Assembly: GCA_012728025.1 (NCBI GenBank) | Contig: JAAYFX010000218.1 | Location: 1-5,385, forward strand | From: Clostridiales bacterium | GTDB taxonomy: Bacteria; Bacillota; Clostridia; Oscillospirales; Oscillospiraceae | Direction: 5' to 3' | Length of the DNA stretch: 5,385 nucleotides | Shown: positions 1 through 5,334 of the stretch, in pieces | How positions within the stretch are numbered: the stretch's first letter is position 1 | How the letters are laid out: each line of letters opens with the position of its first letter | Notes under the pieces: model-generated | Database searches by the model: none | What the model was told of the DNA's origin: nothing | The model's input: only the letters and a program-made list of their open reading frames with translations | Program-made: the position numbers and the translations under genes

Positions 1-1
1 A

Positions 2-127
2 ATCTTCGCCATTGGCATTAACATGATTTTCGGCAAGAAAATCAGCGTGGGAAACCTTTTGCCGGCGATTTTCTTTCCTGTTGTTTTCATGCTTATAAAA
101 GTCTTTTGGCCGGCCTTTCCCGTATAG
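2..127 (+). CDS. DUF554 family membrane protein, C-terminal end (partial)
   Basis: This open frame enters from the left edge and ends at TAG (125-127), giving 41 visible codons. The translation is hydrophobic and contains the pattern I-F-A-I-G-I-N-M-I-F-G-K-K-I-S-V-G-N-L-L-P-A. This matches the last transmembrane part of DUF554 (YdfK/YqgA-like) proteins, where a Gly/Asn-rich helix is followed by a K-I-x-V-x-N-L-L-P-A turn and a final hydrophobic helix. Here that helix ends in V-F-W-P-A-F-P-V. The family is made of small multi-pass inner-membrane proteins of unknown transport role. The start and most of the protein lie outside the window, so intactness cannot be judged. A strong terminator follows 20 nt after the stop, so this is the last gene of its + strand unit. 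The family call rests on a short tail and is moderately secure. Confidence 0.72.
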   Translation: MFAIGINMIFGKKISVGNLLPAIFFPVVFMLIKVFWPAFPV

Positions 128-146
128 CCCGACTTATTAAAAAAGC

Positions 147-187
147 AAAGCCCCGAAAAGCACATACTGCTGCTTTCGGGGCTTTTT
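147..187. terminator. Bidirectional intrinsic terminator
   Basis: The arm AAAGCCCCGAAAAGCA (147-162) pairs with TGCTTTCGGGGCTTT (171-185) through 15 base pairs with one bulged A and an 8-nt loop. On the + strand the stem runs into a T-tract (183-187) and ends the DUF554 gene. On the minus strand the stem is followed by GC and then TTTTTT (complement of 139-144), so it also works for transcripts arriving from the right. That fits the convergent layout, with the minus-strand unit (375-2067 and the small ORF at 189-251) ending here. Confidence 0.93.
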
Positions 188-188
188 A

Positions 189-251
189 TCATCTTTCACT
201 TGGCACCGTCTCCGTGTCGCCGTATATGAGGTCGTCTATATCTTCACCCAT
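189..251 (-). CDS. Candidate 20-aa acidic small protein
   Basis: On the minus strand an ATG at 251-249 opens 20 codons ending in TGA at 191-189. The peptide begins M-G-E-D-I-D-D-L-I-Y-G-D and ends P-S-E-R, with seven acidic residues and one basic residue. It has no membrane segment or signal peptide. Two points favour it being real: a purine-rich AAGGGGG (complement of 259-265) sits 7 nt before the ATG, and the stop lies directly against the bidirectional terminator as in a normal last gene of a transcript. An in-frame TAA five codons upstream fixes the ATG as the only usable start. It lies 123 nt downstream of the phosphodiesterase gene on the same strand, so it could be read from that operon or from its own weak AT-rich promoter (TATATATATA near 285-294). 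I do not recognise the peptide, and chance cannot be excluded at this length. Confidence 0.42.
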   Translation of the reverse strand: MGEDIDDLIYGDTETVPSER

Positions 252-374
252 GCAGCCGCCCCCTTAATAAGAATTTGGGTACTCTATATATATATGCCGC
301 TGCATCAAAAAGTATTACAACTTTTAGTGTATTAAAAGATAAGTTTTTATAAAAGAGCCTGACTGCCCAGTAAC

Positions 375-1244
375 TTAGCCGCCTTTTCTTAGGATAATTG
401 TAACTATTTCGGGATTATTTAAAATTCTCGGTACAGATAAATAATCCCCCAGTCCTCTGGATAAAACCATGTTAAAGCCATCTTCCGCAAAAAGCCCCCC
501 GTCATATTTGGGGAAAAGATCTTTTTCTGTTCCCAGTAAGCCGCCTAAAAAGGGTATGCGTATAATCCCCCCGTGGGCATGACCGCAGATTATAAGATCC
601 ACGGGCAGCTCCGGATATTTTTCCGGAAGGTTATTTCTGTGGGCAAGTAAAATTGTAAAGCTCTCCGGATAGTTTTGCCGTATTATCTCCGCCAGCTCCT
701 CCGGTGTTTTCATATCCGCAGGCCCGTTGGGATCTTCCGCCCCGGCAAGAATTACCTCCTGCCCCTGCTCCCCTAAAAGAACAAACTCATTGTGGAGATA
801 TTTTATATTAATTTCCTTTAAAAGCTCTGCCAGCTCTAAAAGCTCTCCGCTTGCCCATTCGTGGTTGCCGCTTACAAAATAGCAGGGAGCTATAAGGGCA
901 AGCTCACGCAGAAAGGGTTCTAGGGCTTTTGTCTGGCCACCCTGCGCTCCCTTTTCCTTTCGGTTTAAAAAATCTCCTGTCAGGACAATAATATCCGGTT
1001 CCTGCTTCTTAACTTTATAAATCAGCTTTTCGTTGTCCTCTCCAAATTGCCGCATATGCAGGTCAGATAGCTGCACAATACGGCAGCCGTCAAAACTCTC
1101 CGGAAGATTCTCATAGAAAAGCTCATACTCAGAGCCTACAAGGCGAAACCTGCTGTCCAGAGCCAAAAGGGCCAAAAGGACCGCAATAATAAAAACTATG
1201 ACGAGACTCCGCCTTATTTTAATGTCTCTTTTTCCTTTTGCCAC
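375..1244 (-). CDS. Membrane-anchored calcineurin-like metallophosphoesterase (YkuE/YaeI type)
   Basis: This 289-aa protein has a basic N-terminus, one hydrophobic segment at about residues 14-29, and then a complete metallophosphoesterase domain. The metal-binding signature is whole: D61-L-H63 (S-D-L-H), G90-D91, G126-N127-H128-E129, H202 and G221-H222-A223-H224. This layout and length match the YkuE/YaeI branch, which includes UDP-2,3-diacylglucosamine hydrolase-like and cell-wall-associated phosphodiesterases with two divalent metals. An Arg pair at 11-12 precedes the hydrophobic stretch, but no Ala-x-Ala cleavage site follows, so I infer an uncleaved anchor with the catalytic domain outside the membrane. 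The start is GTG (1244-1242), chosen because AAGGAAG lies 9 nt upstream and the frame begins 4 nt after the stop of the NYN gene. Translation is therefore probably coupled to that gene. The true substrate is not visible from sequence. Confidence 0.9.
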   Translation of the reverse strand: MAKGKRDIKIRRSLVIVFIIAVLLALLALDSRFRLVGSEYELFYENLPESFDGCRIVQLSDLHMRQFGEDNEKLIYKVKKQEPDIIVLTGDFLNRKEKGAQGGQTKALEPFLRELALIAPCYFVSGNHEWASGELLELAELLKEINIKYLHNEFVLLGEQGQEVILAGAEDPNGPADMKTPEELAEIIRQNYPESFTILLAHRNNLPEKYPELPVDLIICGHAHGGIIRIPFLGGLLGTEKDLFPKYDGGLFAEDGFNMVLSRGLGDYLSVPRILNNPEIVTIILRKGG

Positions 1245-1248
1245 TGTT

Positions 1249-2067
1249 TTAAGCTTCCTTATCCCTTATATACATGGGTTTAACATGGGGGTCGTTTGTA
1301 GGCCGAACCTCCACCTCAAAACGGCTTAAAGCCTTCATCATTGAGCTAAGCTTGCCAAAACCAAAGTTTCTGGGGTCAAAATCCGGCTGCTTTTTTATTA
1401 TAAGGTTTCCAAGGTTACTCATATCTGTGAAGCCATCGTCATCGGCAAGGTCGGCAATAGAGTCCGCTATAAGCTCCACAATAGCCTCGGGAATCTTTTT
1501 TGCTCCCTGCTTTTCAGTTGCTTTTTCCACCGGTGCGGGAGATTTGGGGGTCGGCCTTTTACCGTTTTTGGCAGCTGTTTTCGCCTGCTCCTCTTTAATT
1601 TCCTTTTTATAACGGTCACGTATAACCTCAATGTAAATAAACTTATCGCAGGCTACGATAAAAGGGTTTGGGGTCTTGCGCTCGCCAATACCTATAACCC
1701 TCATTCCCGCTTCACGAAGCCTTATGGCCAAACGGGTAAAGTCACTATCGCTGGAAACCAGAACAAAGCCGTCAGTTTTTCCGCCGTACAAAATATCCAT
1801 AGCATCTATTATCATGGCAGAGTCCGTGGAGTTTTTCCCCGTGGTGTAGCCATATTGCTGAATCGGTGTGACAGCGTTCTCCAAAAGACTGGACTTCCAG
1901 CCTCCTATGTTCGGACTGGTCCAGTCCCCATATATACGCTTTACAGTAGGTGTGCCATAGATGGCAACCTCCTCCATGACGCTTTTAAGACAATCACGGG
2001 GAGCGTTGTCAGCGTCTATAAGTACTGCCAGCCGCAGGTTATCTAAATCTGTTGTATGGTTTGACAT
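1249..2067 (-). CDS. NYN (PIN-like) ribonuclease with C-terminal LOTUS/OST-HTH domain
   Basis: This 272-aa cytoplasmic protein has two domains. Residues 11-150 form a NYN domain with the expected acidic metal-binding residues: D18 and D20-N21 in L-I-D-A-D-N, D82 in T-D-S-A, D88 and D91 in I-D-A-M-D, and D107 and D109 in S-S-D-S-D-F. A charged Lys/Ala/Pro-rich linker (about 155-190) leads to residues 193-268. These resemble a LOTUS/OST-HTH winged-helix fold, with I-P-E-A-I-V-E-L-I, the F-G-F-G-K-L-S-S-M turn and a final P-M-Y-I-R strand. NYN domains are Mg-dependent PIN-fold nucleases and LOTUS domains bind RNA, so an RNA-cleaving or RNA-silencing role is inferred; the target is unknown. The ATG (2067-2065) is preceded by AGGAGG (complement of 2072-2077) with a short 4-nt spacing. 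A long structured leader precedes it and the phosphodiesterase gene follows after 4 nt. Confidence 0.9.
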   Translation of the reverse strand: MSNHTTDLDNLRLAVLIDADNAPRDCLKSVMEEVAIYGTPTVKRIYGDWTSPNIGGWKSSLLENAVTPIQQYGYTTGKNSTDSAMIIDAMDILYGGKTDGFVLVSSDSDFTRLAIRLREAGMRVIGIGERKTPNPFIVACDKFIYIEVIRDRYKKEIKEEQAKTAAKNGKRPTPKSPAPVEKATEKQGAKKIPEAIVELIADSIADLADDDGFTDMSNLGNLIIKKQPDFDPRNFGFGKLSSMMKALSRFEVEVRPTNDPHVKPMYIRDKEA

Positions 2068-2300
2068 ACTTCCTCCTGTTAGTTCTTATGCCAAGGCAAA
2101 AGGTGCCTCAGCCTGTTATGGGGAAAGCCTTAAAGCTCTCCTCCAATTATTATATTTTTTCCCGCCTGCAGATTTTGCCGATTTAGGTATTTCCTTAAAT
2201 CCTGAGCTAAATGCCCATGCCATAATATTAATCTATGTTCATAAAGCATTGTATAGCTAATTAGGTATCGGGAAAATAGGGTGGTAAATTACTGCTTTCC
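2068..2300 (-). promoter_or_regulatory. Long structured 5' leader of the NYN operon (candidate cis-regulatory RNA)
   Basis: If transcription begins just after the extended -10 at 2306-2314, the NYN mRNA carries about 230 nt before its start codon. Three hairpins can be drawn in the minus-strand RNA. The first is GATTTAAGG with CCTAAATC around an AAATA loop (2180-2201, one bulged A). The second is UGG-A-GGAGAGC with GCUUUCC-CC-A around UUUAAG (2119-2145, ten pairs with a bulged A). The third is AGGCA/UGCCU (2094-2108), about 17 nt before the Shine-Dalgarno. The second contains a G-U pair that becomes an A-C mismatch on the opposite strand, which favours the minus-strand RNA. The UGCCU arm could alternatively pair with GGGCA near 2212-2216. 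No known riboswitch class is recognised and no U-tailed terminator is present, so any control would more likely act on translation or stability. Function is inference. Confidence 0.4.
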
Positions 2301-2305
2301 TGTAA

Positions 2306-2334
2306 ATTTTATCATAAAAAATTCTCTTTCGCAA
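2306..2334 (-). promoter_or_regulatory. Promoter of the NYN-phosphodiesterase operon (extended -10)
   Basis: On the minus strand a -35 element TTGCGA (complement of 2329-2334, 4/6 matches) is separated by 17 nt from TAAAAT (complement of 2306-2311, 5/6 matches). The -10 is preceded by TG plus one base (2312-2314), giving an extended -10 of the SigA type. Transcription would start near 2299-2300. This is the best promoter on this strand upstream of the operon. The -35 overlaps a small hairpin, CTTTC-GCAA-GAAAG on the + strand (2326-2339). Confidence 0.6.
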
Positions 2335-2598
2335 GAAAGCTAGATTATTATACCGCTTGTTCACATTTTTGACTTAAATTCTCGAATGAGGATACTTTTG
2401 AACATCTTCCACATAGTTATGCACATAGTTTGCCCCTTGTCAACTGAAAATGTTAAAAATCCTGTGTTTTTCTGCCGTTTTAGAAGAATTAAACATCAAA
2501 ACCTATAATCTATCCTCATTTTTCTTCATGTCTCACGGCTTCCGACTTTATTTTCTTTCTTTAAAAAGCTGATTGCTTAATAAAATAGGCGATTCCTC
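2335..2598. other. AT-rich divergent intergenic region
   Basis: This stretch separates the leftward NYN operon promoter from the rightward foldase promoter. No credible coding frame is present. It holds the DnaA-box-like cluster (2357-2425). A secondary minus-strand promoter candidate, TTGACA with 16 nt to CATAAC (complement of 2416-2443), overlaps one of the boxes. An isolated TATAAT at 2504-2509 lacks a good -35. I see nothing else I can name between 2444 and 2598 apart from long pyrimidine tracts (about 2511-2562). Confidence 0.5.
2357..2425 (+). promoter_or_regulatory. Cluster of DnaA-box-like 9-mers
   Basis: TTATGCACA at 2417-2425 fits the relaxed DnaA box consensus TTWTNCACA exactly. 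TCTTCCACA (2405-2413) and TTGTTCACA (2357-2365) each differ from it at one position. The first two lie 12 bp apart start to start and all three have the same orientation. Such grouping is typical of DnaA-binding regions, at origins or at DnaA-regulated promoters. No dnaA, dnaN or rpmH gene is in the window, so a replication origin here is not supported. Chance occurrence in AT-rich DNA is possible. Confidence 0.35.
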
Positions 2599-2627
2599 TT
2601 GAAACAGGCGTAGCTTTAAGTTATAAT
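2599..2627 (+). promoter_or_regulatory. Promoter of the foldase gene
   Basis: TTGAAA (2599-2604, 5/6 matches to the SigA -35) lies 17 nt before a perfect TATAAT (2622-2627). The start of transcription would fall near 2633-2634, giving a leader of about 38 nt to the ATG at 2672. This is the strongest promoter-like sequence in the window. Confidence 0.82.
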
Positions 2628-2671
2628 TTACAAGGTTCTCTATAACACCAGTAAAGGAATGAACACATAAT

Positions 2672-4159
2672 ATGAGTGCATCAAAACAGAAGAAGCTGCG
2701 GCAGCAGCAGCGTGAACAAGGCGTTGAAAAACATCAGCTCGCAAGACAGGAAGCTGAGAAAAAAGCAAAACGCTCAAAGATTCGCAATACCATAATAGGG
2801 ATAATAGTCGCTCTTTGCGTAATTGCTGTAATCCTACTTAACTCAAACCTTTTATATCGCAACTTTTCCGCTGTAACAGTCGGCGGTGAGAGCTATAATG
2901 CCTCAGAACTTAGCTTTTTTTATAATCTCGAATATTCAAATTTCATAAATCAAAATAGCAGCGCCCTTCCATATCTCGGCCTTGATACTTCAAAATCCCT
3001 AAAAAGTCAAAGCTATGGCGAAGGCCAGACTTGGTCAGATTTCTTTCGAGAAGCTGCCGGCGAGTATCTGCACGAAGTAACAATGCTGACTCAGGAGGCT
3101 CAAAAGGCCGGTTTTGAAATGAGCGAGGATGACAGGGCCGCCCTTGAAGAAGAATTATCCAGCCTCGATACTATTTCTGTCCAATCGGGTTACCCTAATG
3201 TAGATTCCTTTCTTGCCGCAAACTACGGCAAGGGCTGCAACTATAAGCTAGTTAGCACCCTTATGGAAAAAATCTTCGTTGCCAGTGCTTATGCCCAGTA
3301 TGTAAATGACTCATATGAATACTCGGCAGGTGAGCTGGAATCTCAGTATCTTGAAAATAAGGATAGCTACGATAATTACAGCTTTGTAAGCTATTATGCC
3401 AGCGGCAGCGCTGATGAAGATGCAGATGAAGAGAAAGCTATGGCAGAGGCAAAAAAGCTTGCTGAAAGCCTTATTAGGGATGCAGAAACTGAAGATGAGT
3501 TTATAAACAAGGCTTCAGCTCTTTCAGACTCCGAAGTCGATGTAACAAAGCTTCAAGGAAGCTCTCTGGCTTCGGCCTATTCAGAATGGATGCAGGACCC
3601 CGCCCGTAAGGAAGGGGACAAAACAGTCGCAGAGGCAGATAACGGATACTACGCCTTATACTTCCTTTCTCGTGACGGCAACGAAACCAAAACAGTTAGC
3701 GCAAGGCACATTCTTGTTTATGTTGAAGCTGATGATAATGGTGAATACTCCAATGACGCAAAGACCGAGGCCAAGAAAAAAGCTGAGGACATTCTTTCCC
3801 TCTGGAAGTCTGAAGAGGCCACAGAAGAAAGTTTTGCAGCTCTTGCAAACGAATACTCCGACGACACCGGCTCGAACACGAAGGGCGGTTTATACGAAGA
3901 GTTTAAGCTTGACTCCATGGTTAAGGAATTCAACGATTGGTGCTTTGACAAAAATCGCCGCTCCGGAGACACAGGCATAGTCTTTAACGATGGCAGCTAT
4001 ACCGGCTATCACATCATCTATTTTGTGGGCGAGGGCAGGCCATACCGTGAAATTTTATCAGACAGCGCCCTTAGGAATGCGGATTTCACCGAATGGAAAA
4101 CAGCGGCTCTTGAAAACTATACGGTACAGTGGGGCTTTACATCGGGCCTTGTTTCATAA
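2672..4159 (+). CDS. Membrane-anchored parvulin-type peptidylprolyl isomerase (PrsA/SurA-like foldase)
   Basis: This 495-aa protein begins with a Lys/Arg/Gln-rich cytoplasmic stretch (1-37, probably helical), followed by one transmembrane helix (about 39-56) and a large extracytoplasmic part. Residues 65-215 resemble the helical chaperone region of SurA/PrsA proteins. Residues 342-452 form a rotamase domain: A-R-H346-I-L-V, then a helix, S-F-A-A-L-A-N-E-Y-S-D-D, G-G-L-Y at 405-408, G-D-T-G at 432-435 and G-Y-H-I-I-Y-F at 445-451. The family catalyses prolyl cis-trans isomerisation and helps exported proteins fold. Residues 221-335 look like a second, degenerate parvulin unit in which the H-I-L-V strand is replaced by F-V-S-Y-Y-A. 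No lipobox follows the hydrophobic segment, so unlike PrsA it is not a lipoprotein. The nearest Shine-Dalgarno (AAAGGA, 2653-2658) is an unusually long 13 nt from the ATG. The gene appears monocistronic, with its own promoter and terminator. Confidence 0.9.
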   Translation: MSASKQKKLRQQQREQGVEKHQLARQEAEKKAKRSKIRNTIIGIIVALCVIAVILLNSNLLYRNFSAVTVGGESYNASELSFFYNLEYSNFINQNSSALPYLGLDTSKSLKSQSYGEGQTWSDFFREAAGEYLHEVTMLTQEAQKAGFEMSEDDRAALEEELSSLDTISVQSGYPNVDSFLAANYGKGCNYKLVSTLMEKIFVASAYAQYVNDSYEYSAGELESQYLENKDSYDNYSFVSYYASGSADEDADEEKAMAEAKKLAESLIRDAETEDEFINKASALSDSEVDVTKLQGSSLASAYSEWMQDPARKEGDKTVAEADNGYYALYFLSRDGNETKTVSARHILVYVEADDNGEYSNDAKTEAKKKAEDILSLWKSEEATEESFAALANEYSDDTGSNTKGGLYEEFKLDSMVKEFNDWCFDKNRRSGDTGIVFNDGSYTGYHIIYFVGEGRPYREILSDSALRNADFTEWKTAALENYTVQWGFTSGLVS

Positions 4160-4177
4160 GATTTTTGATTAAACTTC

Positions 4178-4213
4178 GGCCGCAGTACTCAAATATGTAC
4201 TGCGGCCTTTTTT
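4178..4213 (+). terminator. Intrinsic terminator after the foldase gene
   Basis: GGCCGCAGTAC (4178-4188) pairs perfectly with GTACTGCGGCC (4197-4207) around an 8-nt loop and is followed by six T residues (4208-4213). It begins 18 nt after the foldase stop. The tcdA Shine-Dalgarno starts at the very next base, so there is no room for a promoter between the terminator and tcdA. Confidence 0.95.
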
Positions 4214-4224
4214 GAGGTATAAAT

Positions 4225-4935
4225 ATGTCAGAGAGATTCCTTAGAGAGAAAATGTTATTAGGTGAAGCAGCCATGGAAAAGTTAAAGAAGAGCCATGTAG
4301 CTGTGTTCGGTCTTGGAGGCGTGGGAAGCTGGTGCGCTGAAGCCCTTGCTAGGTCAGGGGTGGGTGAAATAACCCTGATTGATGAGGATACAGTAGGCGA
4401 GAGCAACATAAACCGCCAGCTCTGTGCCCTTCAGTCCAGCCTAGGTAAAAATAAGGCAAATGTAATGGCAGATAGAGTAAAAGATATTAATCCGGAGATT
4501 AAATGCAATCCCCTTGCAGTACGCTATGAAGCCTCCAGCCGTGAGCAGTTTTTTGAAAAAAACTATGATTATATAGTTGATTGCATAGACCTTGTGGCCT
4601 GTAAGCTAGACCTCATAGAAAGTGCTATGGAGCGGAGCATACCAATAATATCGTCTATGGGTACCGGCAACAAGTGGGATGCAGAAAAGCTTGAGTTATC
4701 AGATATCTCAAAAACTCAAGCCTGCCCTCTAGCTCGGGTTATGCGCAAAGAACTTCGGAAAAAGGGCATAAATCGGCTTCCTGTGGTTTACAGCAGTGAG
4801 AAGGCAGACATTCCAGAGAGTGCGGAAGAACCGCCCCCCGGAAGGCGAAGCATCCCCGGAAGCCTTGTGTGGGTAACAGCCACTGCTGGAATGCTTCTCT
4901 GCTCCCATGTCGTAAGAGAGCTTATTGGAAAATAG
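4225..4935 (+). CDS. tcdA: tRNA threonylcarbamoyladenosine dehydratase TcdA (CsdL, ThiF/E1-like)
   Basis: This 236-aa protein is an E1-like ATP-dependent enzyme that dehydrates t6A37 to the cyclic form ct6A in ANN-decoding tRNAs. The nucleotide-binding loop G29-L-G-G-V-G34 follows a beta strand (H-V-A-V-F). The E1 signature continues with L-I-D53-E-D55, N61-I-N63-R64-Q65, K75 and V-D119-C-I-D122. The family-typical second half is present: S-S-M-G-T-G-N-K, C167-P-L-A-R-V-M-R-K-E-L-R-K-K-G-I, P-V-V-Y-S-S-E-K, and a hydrophobic P-G-S-L-V-W-V-T-A-T-A-G-M helix. The ThiF-family zinc cysteines are not evident, as expected for TcdA. It is somewhat shorter than the E. coli enzyme of about 268 aa, lacking only C-terminal extension. 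The ATG is chosen because GAGG (4214-4217) lies 7 nt upstream. A sulfur-transfer partner (csdA/csdE) is not in the window. The promoter is unclear because a terminator abuts the ribosome binding site. Confidence 0.93.
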   Translation: MSERFLREKMLLGEAAMEKLKKSHVAVFGLGGVGSWCAEALARSGVGEITLIDEDTVGESNINRQLCALQSSLGKNKANVMADRVKDINPEIKCNPLAVRYEASSREQFFEKNYDYIVDCIDLVACKLDLIESAMERSIPIISSMGTGNKWDAEKLELSDISKTQACPLARVMRKELRKKGINRLPVVYSSEKADIPESAEEPPPGRRSIPGSLVWVTATAGMLLCSHVVRELIGK

Positions 4936-4952
4936 TCTAATCAAGTAAAGTA

Positions 4953-4998
4953 TAAGACAAAGTTATCTGATAAAGATAACTTTGTCTTAATGTGTTTT
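4953..4998 (+). terminator. Hairpin terminator after tcdA (weak U-tract)
   Basis: TAAGACAAAGTTATC (4953-4967) pairs with GATAACTTTGTCTTA (4975-4989) over 15 base pairs with a 7-nt loop, starting 17 nt after the tcdA stop. The stem is long but AT-rich, and the downstream tract ATGTGTTTT is only partly T. It probably ends or stabilises the tcdA transcript. On the minus strand no T-run follows, so it is not an obvious rrn terminator. Confidence 0.65.
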
Positions 4999-5008
4999 AA
5001 AAGTAAAT

Positions 5009-5044
5009 AAAAATATCAGCCCTGAAAATAATTTCAAGGCTGAT
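5009..5044 (-). terminator. rRNA operon terminator
   Basis: On the minus strand ATCAGCC-TTGAAA pairs with TTTCAG-GGCTGAT (complement of 5015-5044) in a 13-bp stem with one G-U pair and a TTAT loop. It is followed by A and TTTTT (complement of 5009-5014). It begins only 4 nt after the 3' end of 5S rRNA, as usual for the end of an rrn operon, and blocks rRNA transcription from entering tcdA. Confidence 0.9.
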
Positions 5045-5048
5045 TTGT

Positions 5049-5164
<116 letters not shown>

Positions 5165-5334
5165 TATGTAAATGGCCGTAGCCAAATACTACATTATAAG
5201 TTTTGAATTTCTTAAAACTTTCGAAATAAATTTCAAGCTCAGAAAACAAAAACTTCAGGTTTATTTGCACCCTCAAAACTGAACAAAGTGAATGTGTTTT
5301 AGTTATACAAGGCATGCCTGCATTCGTTCTTGTA
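5165..5334 (-). other. 23S-5S rRNA internal transcribed spacer
   Basis: This spacer of about 170 nt has no tRNA gene. It contains the Firmicutes-type element CTTTGTTCAGTTTTGAGGG (complement of 5270-5288). This is common in rRNA spacers and probably takes part in pre-rRNA processing or antitermination-like folding. A hairpin AAGTTTT/AAAACTT (complement of 5198-5220) and a short TGGC/GCCA stem near 5172-5183 are also visible. The rest is AT-rich. Confidence 0.8.

Noticed and set aside
1274..1612. 112-codon + strand open frame opposite the NYN gene
   Set aside because: It is antisense to a gene with a full domain match, has low-complexity Ser/Ala composition and no ribosome binding site.
2201..2211. 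TTTAGCTCAGG on the minus strand, resembling a tRNA D-arm
   Set aside because: No matching acceptor stem, anticodon arm or TTCGA T-loop can be drawn around it.
1961..2260. 99-codon + strand open frame spanning the NYN start and leader
   Set aside because: It overlaps the NYN coding start in antisense, has no ribosome binding site or recognisable domain, and is explained by the minus-strand operon.
2278..2290. AGGGTGGTAA, resembling the T-box antiterminator motif on the + strand
   Set aside because: No specifier stem region, no following terminator and no aminoacyl-tRNA or amino acid gene downstream; likely chance.
2369..2398. TTGACT with 18 nt to TACTTT as a + strand promoter
   Set aside because: The -10 is weak and no gene or RNA start nearby would use it.
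2504..2509. Perfect TATAAT on the + strand
   Set aside because: The sequence 17 nt upstream (TAGAAG) is a poor -35, and the TTGAAA-17-TATAAT promoter at 2599-2627 is much better placed for the foldase gene.
3718..3978. 86-codon minus-strand open frame inside the foldase gene
   Set aside because: It is a shadow of the parvulin domain coding sequence, with no independent signals.
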